Source: Aliarcobacter butzleri
GTDB lineage: Bacteria; Campylobacterota; Campylobacteria; Campylobacterales; Arcobacteraceae
Reading direction: 5' to 3'
Assembly: GCF_900187115.1 (NCBI RefSeq)
Contig: NZ_LT906455.1
Location: 248,001 to 312,000 of the forward strand
DNA length: 64,000 bases
Shown: piece after piece, positions 57,406 to 64,000 of the stretch
Layout: every line of letters begins with the position of its first letter
How positions within the stretch are numbered: position 1 is the stretch's first letter
Position numbers and translations under genes: made by a program
Notes under the pieces: model-generated
Database searches by the model: none
Seen by the model: only the letters and a program-made list of their open reading frames with translations
Told to the model about the DNA's origin: nothing

Positions 57406-58838
57406 AGAGTTCCCTTCTCAATCATTGATTTTAAATCTTCTATTATTGTTGTTATAGTTTTTATTGGTTCATTTTTATTCATTTTTGAAACCACTTTTTG
57501 TTTAATTCCATCACAATTTATATATGTTCCAGTTTTTTCATAAAAAGATGCAACAGGAACTGCTATATTTGAATAACCAATTGTTAAACAATGATGACTA
57601 AAGAAAGAGATAACTTTTTTATTTTCAAGAAGTTTTAGGTTATTTTCAAAATAGCTATTTTCAATTATAATAACTAAAGAAGAATTATTTAATTTTTCTT
57701 CAAAAAATTCTTTAGTTTCATCAATTTCTAACTCTTTAAATGAAGCTCTATTAGCACTTCTATCACTATTTCTAAGATAATCATCTCCAAAAGTTTCATC
57801 AATAGTATTTGGAGAATATCCACTAATAGAGATATTTAATTTTGAAGCTAGATTTTTAGCATTTAGTATTTCTTCATAAGAAAGATTTGGACTTAGTAAA
57901 ATTAAAATATTTTTATTTGTTGATAACTCTTTAAAAATAGAAGCATTTACACTATTCATATCTGATTCATTTTTGTTAATTAATGGAGTTTCAAATCTAT
58001 TTTCATTCTCTTTTGTATAAGACAATCTTCCCTCATCACACATAAACCAACCATTGATTGCTTTATTTACTCTAGGTCTAAATCTATAGATTACATCATC
58101 TTTATATTTTTCTTTTCGATGATCTACATGAATATTACATGCTTTAGAACAGCCATTACATATAGCATCAAAACTTTCTAAAAACCAAACTCTTTGTTTA
58201 AATCTAAAGTCTTTGCTTGTTAATGCACCAACTGGACATAAATCAACAACATTCATTGCATAAGGATTATTTAAAGGACGACCTGGAAAAGTTCCAATTA
58301 CAGAGTGGTCAGCTCTACTTATAACTCCAAGTTCATTTGTTTTTGTTATAGTTGAGCAGAATCTTACACATCTTGTACAAAGTACACATCTTTCTTGATC
58401 TAACATAACATTAGAACCAAGGTCAATTCTTTTTCTTGCATGATTTTTTACTTCAAGGTTTACTCTTGAGTCATAAAATCCTGATTCCATATAATAATCT
58501 TGTAGTTTACATTCACCAGCTTGGTCACATGTAGGACAGTCAATTGGGTGATTTATAAGTTCAAGCTCTAAAATATCTCGTCTTACTTTTTCAATATTTT
58601 GACCTTTTGTTCTTACAACCATACCATCTTTTACTGGTGTATCACAAGCAATTTGAGGTCTTTTTTGTCCCTCAATTTCAACCATACACATCCTACAATT
58701 TCCATCTTTTCCCAACGCTTGATGATAACAAAAGTGAGGGATATGAATATTTTCATCTAATAATTTATCAATAAGCAAACTACCTTTGGTAGCTTGCATT
58801 TGAACACCATTAATTGTAATATTAACAACTTCAGCCAT
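57402..58838 (-). CDS. nuoG: NADH-quinone oxidoreductase subunit G, short form
   Basis: A 478-residue iron-sulfur subunit, about half the size of E. coli NuoG. The N-terminal cluster domains are complete: [2Fe-2S] C37, C48, C51, C65; His-ligated cluster H97, C101, C104, C110; [4Fe-4S] C151, C154, C157 with C201; and an N7-type set C227, C230, C234, C267. The rest (about 280-478) is a shortened remnant of the molybdopterin-oxidoreductase-like region without its usual length. It is separated from nuoF by the gltA gene. Expected partner of NuoE and NuoF in the NADH module. Confidence 0.9.
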   Translation of the reverse strand: MAEVVNITINGVQMQATKGSLLIDKLLDENIHIPHFCYHQALGKDGNCRMCMVEIEGQKRPQIACDTPVKDGMVVRTKGQNIEKVRRDILELELINHPIDCPTCDQAGECKLQDYYMESGFYDSRVNLEVKNHARKRIDLGSNVMLDQERCVLCTRCVRFCSTITKTNELGVISRADHSVIGTFPGRPLNNPYAMNVVDLCPVGALTSKDFRFKQRVWFLESFDAICNGCSKACNIHVDHRKEKYKDDVIYRFRPRVNKAINGWFMCDEGRLSYTKENENRFETPLINKNESDMNSVNASIFKELSTNKNILILLSPNLSYEEILNAKNLASKLNISISGYSPNTIDETFGDDYLRNSDRSANRASFKELEIDETKEFFEEKLNNSSLVIIIENSYFENNLKLLENKKVISFFSHHCLTIGYSNIAVPVASFYEKTGTYINCDGIKQKVVSKMNKNEPIKTITTIIEDLKSMIEKGTL

Positions 58839-58874
58839 AAATAATACCCCTTACACTTTGTGTTTAATTTTTTT

Positions 58875-60161
58875 TTAATTACCTGTATATAATTGTCTTG
58901 GTCTTGCAATTTTATGTTTTGGATCTTGTTTTAATTCAGACCATTGTGCTAACCATCCTGGAGTTCTACCAATAACAAAGATTGGTGTAAACATTTCAAC
59001 AGGAATTTTTAATGCAGTTAAGATTACACCTGAATAGAAGTCAATATTTGGATATAAACCTCTTTCTTTGAAGTAATCATCACTTAAAGCTGCTTTTTCA
59101 ACTGCTGCTGCGATATCAAGAAGTTTTGAATCAAGATTTAATTTTTCTCTTAATTTATCTTGTAATCCTTTTAAAGTTTCAGCTCTTGGATCTCTATTTT
59201 TATAAACTCTATGTCCAAATCCCATTAATCTAAATGGATCATTTTTATCTTTTGCTTTTGCAATATAAGTTGGAACATTTTTAACATCACCAATTAATTT
59301 TAATTGATCCATAACTTTTTCATTTGCCCCACCATGTGCACTTCCCCATAAAGCTGAGATACCAGATGCAATTGCTACATAAGGGTGAGCTTCAGTAGAA
59401 CCAACATTTCTAACTGTTGTTGTAGAAGCATTTTGTTCATGGTCAGCATGTAAAGTTAAAATTGCATCAAGTGCATCAACTTCGATTTGAGTAATTTCTT
59501 GATTTTTCCCATCACCTAAATATTTCATTCTTCCTCCTGGATATGCTCTTAACATATATAAGAAGTTTTCTGTGAAATATCTATTTACATCTGGATAAAT
59601 AAGCGGAGTACCAATAGAATTTCTATATGCCATAGCTGCAATTACAGGCATTTTTGCTAAAATTCTTCTTCTCATCATTTTGAAAGCATCTTCATCTTCT
59701 AAATGTAAGTGATCTTTATAAAATGCAGATAATGCCATAGTTGCTGCTCCCATAGTTGCCATTGGGTGAGCACCATCTGGTAGCGCATCAAATAATCTAA
59801 TAATACCTTCATTTAAAAAAGATCTATGTCTTATTTCTAAATCAAAGTTTTTTGAAGCTTCTGGTGTTGGAAGTTTCCCTCTCATTAAAAGGTAAGCAAC
59901 ATCTAAAAATGAGTGTTTTCCAGCAAGTTCAGTAATATCATAACCTCTATATCTTAACTCAGAATTTTCTCCATCAATAAATGTGATTTTAGATTCACAA
60001 GAAGCAGTTGAAGTGTAACCTGGGTCATAAGTGAACATTCCAGAATCTTTATAAAATGTAGATATATCTACAACGCTAGGTCCTCTTGTACCATCAACTA
60101 TATTATATTCATAAGTTTTACCATTTCTATTATCTGTAAAAGTCATTGTATTCTTTGGCAT
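58875..60161 (-). CDS. gltA: citrate synthase embedded in the nuo operon
   Basis: A 428-residue type-II citrate synthase: SCESKITFIDGENSELRYRG region at the N-terminus, catalytic histidines in LHADHEQNASTT and WGSAHGGANEKV, then GFGHRVYKNRDPRA and the final ARPRQLYTGN. Length and end match the housekeeping, hexameric bacterial enzyme and differ from PrpC at 21229. It lies 24 bases after nuoF, with a GAGGAG ribosome binding site, and 36 bases before nuoG, in the same direction, so it is probably transcribed with Complex I. Its product feeds the cycle that makes the NADH Complex I uses. Confidence 0.95.
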   Translation of the reverse strand: MPKNTMTFTDNRNGKTYEYNIVDGTRGPSVVDISTFYKDSGMFTYDPGYTSTASCESKITFIDGENSELRYRGYDITELAGKHSFLDVAYLLMRGKLPTPEASKNFDLEIRHRSFLNEGIIRLFDALPDGAHPMATMGAATMALSAFYKDHLHLEDEDAFKMMRRRILAKMPVIAAMAYRNSIGTPLIYPDVNRYFTENFLYMLRAYPGGRMKYLGDGKNQEITQIEVDALDAILTLHADHEQNASTTTVRNVGSTEAHPYVAIASGISALWGSAHGGANEKVMDQLKLIGDVKNVPTYIAKAKDKNDPFRLMGFGHRVYKNRDPRAETLKGLQDKLREKLNLDSKLLDIAAAVEKAALSDDYFKERGLYPNIDFYSGVILTALKIPVEMFTPIFVIGRTPGWLAQWSELKQDPKHKIARPRQLYTGN

Positions 60162-60185
60162 TTTTTCTCCTCTTTTTTAATTAAA

Positions 60186-61436
60186 TTAATTTTTTAGATA
60201 TGCTTTAAATTCTTCAGGGAATTTTTTTACGATACTTGCAATAATATCTTTTACTGCTGGTGCAAAAACGCAAACTGTTTTTCCATTTAGAGTATCACAA
60301 ACATCCATTATAGTTTTCAGATCTTTATCTGAAGCTTCACCAGCTATAACTTTTTTTAGAATTTTATCAATCCAACCAGTTCCTTCTCTACATGGAGTAC
60401 ATTGACCACAAGATTCATGGTGATAGAATTCAATAATATTTTTTGCAACTTCTACCATTGAAGTATCTTCATCTATTACTATCATTCCACCTGTACCTAA
60501 AGTTGAACCAATCTCCCACATTGATTCATAGTCCAATACAGCTTTTTCAACTTCTGAAGCTGTTAAAATTGGACATGATGAACCTCCTGGGATAATTGCT
60601 TTTAGTTTTTTGCCTTCAAGCATTCCTCCGCCAAGAACATTTAGAAAATCAATCATTTTGTTCCCGTATGCCATTTCATAAACACCTGGATTTTTAACAG
60701 GCCCTGAAATTGCAAAAAGCATTGTTCCTGGAGATTTTTCTGTACCGTATTTTGTATAACCTTCCGCTCCATTTTCTACAATATTTGGAACTGAAGAGAT
60801 AGTTTCTACGTTATTTACAGTTGCAGGATTATCAAAGAACCATTCACACTCTTTTCCATGTGGTTTAAGTCTTGGATGACCTCTTTTACCTTCTAAAGAT
60901 TCAATAAGTGCTGATTTTTCACCACAAATATAAGCTCCACCACCTCTATGAACTGTAATATCAACTTTAAAATCATATTTATCCATGATTTTATCACCAA
61001 TAATTTTTGCTTCATAAGCTTCTTTTATAGCTTCATTTAATCTATCTATAAAAAATTTATATTCACCTCTTATGTAAATATAAGCGTGATTTGCTTGTAT
61101 TGCCCAACAAGTACAAATAATTCCTTCTATTAAAATATGAGGATCATATTGGAAAATTTGTCTATCTTTAAAAGTACCTGGTTCACTCTCATCCCCATTT
61201 ACTATTAAATATCTTGGTCTTTCATCAACTGGTGGCATAAGTTCCCATTTTGGTCCACAAGCAGCTCCACCACCACCTTTTCCTCTAAGTCCTGATTTTG
61301 TAACTTCAGCAGTTACTTCTTCAGGTTTCATAGTAAATAATTTATCTATAGAAGAATATCTTCCATTTGCTAGAGCAACTTCTAATTTATGAGAATTTGG
61401 GATATCAAAATTTTTACTTACGATTTTAGTTAGCAT
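60186..61436 (-). CDS. nuoF: NADH-quinone oxidoreductase subunit F
   Basis: A 416-residue subunit that binds NADH, FMN and cluster N3. GLRGKGGGGAACGPKW is the glycine-rich NADH loop, VNGDESEPGTFKDR the FMN site, and ESCGQCTPCREGTGW the [4Fe-4S] site. Overlaps nuoE by 11 bases. Its presence shows a NADH-oxidising Complex I, unlike Campylobacter and Helicobacter, which lack nuoE and nuoF. Confidence 0.96.
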   Translation of the reverse strand: MLTKIVSKNFDIPNSHKLEVALANGRYSSIDKLFTMKPEEVTAEVTKSGLRGKGGGGAACGPKWELMPPVDERPRYLIVNGDESEPGTFKDRQIFQYDPHILIEGIICTCWAIQANHAYIYIRGEYKFFIDRLNEAIKEAYEAKIIGDKIMDKYDFKVDITVHRGGGAYICGEKSALIESLEGKRGHPRLKPHGKECEWFFDNPATVNNVETISSVPNIVENGAEGYTKYGTEKSPGTMLFAISGPVKNPGVYEMAYGNKMIDFLNVLGGGMLEGKKLKAIIPGGSSCPILTASEVEKAVLDYESMWEIGSTLGTGGMIVIDEDTSMVEVAKNIIEFYHHESCGQCTPCREGTGWIDKILKKVIAGEASDKDLKTIMDVCDTLNGKTVCVFAPAVKDIIASIVKKFPEEFKAYLKN

Positions 61437-61911
61437 TTTTGCACTCCCAAATTATTTTTTCTAATTTTTCTTTTGTTAATTTTCCATGATAAACATTGTT
61501 TAATGCAATCATTGGTGCATCACCACAAGCACCTTGACATTCAACTTCTGTAAATGTAAATAAACCATCAGCACTTGTTTGTCCAGATTCTAAACCTAAT
61601 ACATCTTTTATATATTGTTTAAGTTCTTTTGCTCCACAAACCATACAAGAAACTGTTTTACATAATTCGATGTGATATTTTCCTATTGGTTTTAAGTTAA
61701 ACATTGTATAAAAAGTTGCAACTTCATATACTTGAATAGGAGTTTTTCCTAATCTATCAGCTACATAAACCATAGCTTCTGGACTAACCCAACCTTCTTG
61801 TTCTTGAACTAACCAAAGTGCAGGCAACATACAAGAATCTATTTTAGGATATCTTGATACGTATTCTTGGAATTTTATTTCATTTTCGCTTGTATATTTA
61901 AAACTATTCAT
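61426..61911 (-). CDS. nuoE: NADH-quinone oxidoreductase subunit E
   Basis: A 161-residue thioredoxin-fold subunit with one [2Fe-2S] cluster; ligands in CKTVSCMVCGAKE and VECQGACGDAPM. It precedes nuoF, sharing 11 bases, and shares a base with the end of nuoCD. Confidence 0.95.
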   Translation of the reverse strand: MNSFKYTSENEIKFQEYVSRYPKIDSCMLPALWLVQEQEGWVSPEAMVYVADRLGKTPIQVYEVATFYTMFNLKPIGKYHIELCKTVSCMVCGAKELKQYIKDVLGLESGQTSADGLFTFTEVECQGACGDAPMIALNNVYHGKLTKEKLEKIIWECKNAN

Positions 61912-63545
61912 TATCTATCAAACTCCCCTGCAATAAAGTTCATACTAGCCATCGTAACAACAGCATCTGCAAGCATTGTTCCCTCAACAATTTTTGAATA
62001 AGCTGCTAAAGAGTAAAAACATGGTGGTCTACATTTTACTTTATATGGTCTACCACTTCCATCACTTACAATGAAAAATCCTAATTCTCCATTTGCCGCT
62101 TCACTAAAGCTGTAATATTCACCTTTTGGAACTTGGATCCCTTCAAAAGTTAATTTAAATTGATTCATTAAACCTTCAATGTTTCCATAAACATCTTTTT
62201 TAGAAGGAAGAATAACACCTGGTGCATAAACATTGATTGCCCCATCTGGAAGATTTTTCATAGCTTGTCTAATAATTTTTGTAGATTGTCTCATCTCTTC
62301 AAATCTACACATCATTCTGTCATAAACATCACCATGACTTCCTATAACTACATCAAAATCAAAATTTTCATAACCATAGTATGGTTTGTCTTTTCTTAAA
62401 TCGCAAGCAACACCAGCTGCTCTTAAATTTGGTCCAGAAATACCATTTCTTAAAGCAAAATCAGCTTTTATAACTCCAACATCTTGTGTTCTATCATGAT
62501 AGATTCTATTGTGAGCAATTAAAGATAAAGCATCTTCAACACCTTTTTCAACTGCCTTTAAAACTTCTTCTAAGTCTTTATCAAATCCATCATATAAATC
62601 AAACTCTAAACCACCAATTCTTGTATAAGTATTAGTTAATCTAGCTCCTGTTAATTTTGATAATAAATCGTAAGCCATATCTCTTGGTGAGAAAAGGTAC
62701 CAGAAGTTTGTAAGTCCACCTAAGTCAACCATATTTGCAGCATTACAAACAAGGTGATCTAAAATTCTACTTAATTCACCAATTATAACTCTTATCATTT
62801 TTGCACGAGGAGTTATTTCAATTCCTAACATCTCTTCGACAGCTTTTGAATAACCAATATTATTTAAAATAGCACTACAGTAGTTCAATCTATCTGTGTA
62901 AGGGATGATTTGTGAATAAGTGTGATGTTCACAAGCTTTTTCAAAACCTCTATGCAAGTAACCAATTTCTGTTACACAAGCTGTGATTGTTTCACCTTCC
63001 ATTGCAACAAAGTTTCTAATTGTTCCGTGGCTTGCTGGGTGTGATGGTCCAACATTAAGAAGCATTAAATCATCAATTTCTTCTTTTTTATAACCTTTAG
63101 ATTTTAATTTTGGAACCATTTCATCCATTAAATCTTCAGTTTCTGTACAAATTTGACCTTTTGTGATTTTGTAATCTTTTCTTAAAGGGTGACCAATAAA
63201 TTGGTGATGATTTAAAACTCTTTTTAAGTTTGGGTGACCAACAAATTTTATTCCATATTGATCAAAAGTTTCTCTTTCTGCCCAATCTGCTGACTCATAT
63301 AAATCATAAAGTGAATCGATTTCTAAAGTATTATCATCTACATAAGATTTTATTGTAATTTCTTTTGTAAAAGTTGAATCTCTTAAGATATAAATAACTG
63401 CAAATCTTGAAGGAGTAACGTCAGGAAATTTTAAATAATCAACAGCAGTAACATCTAATAATATAGTGTAGTTATCTTCATTTTTCAGTTTTGAAATAGT
63501 TGATTTTAACTCTTTTGAATCAATTAACATATCACAATTAAGCAT
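61911..63545 (-). CDS. nuoC: NADH-quinone oxidoreductase fused subunit C/D
   Basis: A 544-residue fusion. Residues about 1-140 are the NuoC (30 kDa) part, with [26 protein letters not shown]-type signature around 82-105; residues about 160-544 are NuoD (49 kDa), with [14 protein letters not shown] and [17 protein letters not shown] and the final quinone-site region NFIAGEFDR. The fusion is common in several proteobacteria; here both halves look complete. The start overlaps the nuoB stop by 8 bases; an in-frame ATG five codons downstream is an alternative. Confidence 0.93.
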   Translation of the reverse strand: MLNCDMLIDSKELKSTISKLKNEDNYTILLDVTAVDYLKFPDVTPSRFAVIYILRDSTFTKEITIKSYVDDNTLEIDSLYDLYESADWAERETFDQYGIKFVGHPNLKRVLNHHQFIGHPLRKDYKITKGQICTETEDLMDEMVPKLKSKGYKKEEIDDLMLLNVGPSHPASHGTIRNFVAMEGETITACVTEIGYLHRGFEKACEHHTYSQIIPYTDRLNYCSAILNNIGYSKAVEEMLGIEITPRAKMIRVIIGELSRILDHLVCNAANMVDLGGLTNFWYLFSPRDMAYDLLSKLTGARLTNTYTRIGGLEFDLYDGFDKDLEEVLKAVEKGVEDALSLIAHNRIYHDRTQDVGVIKADFALRNGISGPNLRAAGVACDLRKDKPYYGYENFDFDVVIGSHGDVYDRMMCRFEEMRQSTKIIRQAMKNLPDGAINVYAPGVILPSKKDVYGNIEGLMNQFKLTFEGIQVPKGEYYSFSEAANGELGFFIVSDGSGRPYKVKCRPPCFYSLAAYSKIVEGTMLADAVVTMASMNFIAGEFDR

Positions 63546-64000
63546 CTAAAAATCCTTTATACTCTTTTACTCTATCTTTTATAATTGATTCTGTTTTTGC
63601 TTTTTCTTGTATTCTCATAATAGCATCAAGAACAGCTTCAGGACGAGGAGGACAACCTGCTACATACTCATCAACAGGAATAATTTCATCAATTCCTTGA
63701 ACTGTTGTATAGTTATCATAAAAACCACCAGAACAGGCACATGCTCCCATAGAGATAACCCACTTTGGTTCACACATCTGTTCATAAATTTTTTTCAAAA
63801 TAGGTGCTTGTTTATATGAAATTGTTCCAGCAACAATCAATAAATCAGCTTGTCTTGGAGAAAATCTTACAACTTCTGCTCCAAATCTTGAAACGTCATA
63901 TTTTGCACCAGCAACTGCCATGAACTCAATACCACAACAGGCTGTTCCAAATGCCATTGGCCATAAAGAATAAGATCTTCCCCAGTTTACAGCATGATCA
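63538..64000 (-). CDS. nuoB: NADH-quinone oxidoreductase subunit B, 5' end cut by window edge
   Basis: The reading frame runs off the right edge: the reverse strand from 64000 gives [14 protein letters not shown] directly before the methionine of [13 protein letters not shown], so that methionine is internal. Cluster N2 ligands are present: the adjacent cysteines in [15 protein letters not shown] and CPPRPE. About 154 residues are visible of an expected 165-170; only the first dozen or so are missing. nuoA is expected beyond the edge. Confidence 0.95.
   Translation of the reverse strand, partial: DHAVNWGRSYSLWPMAFGTACCGIEFMAVAGAKYDVSRFGAEVVRFSPRQADLLIVAGTISYKQAPILKKIYEQMCEPKWVISMGACACSGGFYDNYTTVQGIDEIIPVDEYVAGCPPRPEAVLDAIMRIQEKAKTESIIKDRVKEYKGFLDA

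Noticed and set aside
63955-63957. Methionine of MAFGTACC as the nuoB start
   Set aside because: The frame continues upstream with [10 protein letters not shown], a conserved part of NuoB, so the gene runs past the window edge.

Overview
The window is AT-rich, densely coded DNA from a member of the Campylobacterota, most likely an Arcobacter/Aliarcobacter species. This rests on the protein families, the C. jejuni-like block frdCAB followed by two dynamin-like genes, TATAAT-type promoters without a clear -35 box, and a complete NADH-type Complex I operon. I see no tRNA, rRNA, CRISPR array, insertion sequence or prophage. No gap without a gene exceeds 300 bases; the longest are 33862-34085, 37657-37861 and 49702-49898.

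Layout. 1-3032 (minus): a truncated beta-carbonic anhydrase, a BioF-type aminotransferase, YraN, ThiS and an OmpA-like lipoprotein. 3158-8223: pyruvate kinase, then argD and a heme-containing fatty acid cis/trans isomerase. 8319-12053 (plus): pyrB, pabB, a cysteine hydrolase, an orphan response regulator and pabC. 12050-15770: YjdM/PhnA-type protein, YgjP-like metallopeptidase, TSUP and HPP membrane proteins, and an L,D-transpeptidase. 15884-18198 (plus): a ZorA/ZorB-like ion-channel pair plus a possible 40-residue third ORF. 18182-26332: a 2-hydroxyacid dehydrogenase and an HTH regulator divergent from the methylcitrate cluster prpB-prpC-acnD-prpF. 26406-37656: small lipoprotein, second isochorismatase-fold hydrolase, DUF4153-like membrane protein, hemC, a Dsb-type thiol oxidoreductase, dnaX, murI, gdhA, rho and a 2-Cys peroxiredoxin. 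37862-41257 (plus): ferredoxin, ndk, yceD, rpmF, plsX, fabH. 41274-49701 (minus): frdC-frdA-frdB, two dynamin-like GTPases and a small SspB-like gene. 49899-64000 (minus): the nuo operon from nuoB (cut by the window edge) to nuoN, with a citrate synthase gene between nuoF and nuoG.

Metabolically the window couples respiration (Complex I, fumarate reductase, ferredoxin) with citrate/methylcitrate carbon flow (gltA, prp genes), amino acid and pyrimidine synthesis (argD, gdhA, pyrB), folate precursor synthesis (pabB, pabC) and fatty acid initiation (plsX, fabH).

The items most worth following up are: the stand-alone ZorAB-like pair without recognisable Zorya effectors; an apparent SspB-type ClpXP adaptor coupled to the dynamin pair; gltA embedded in the nuo operon; a NuoH with an internal insertion carrying two extra predicted membrane helices; and a methylcitrate cluster with a terminator-like stem-loop in every intergenic gap. 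All functional calls are from reading the sequence only; no database search was run.
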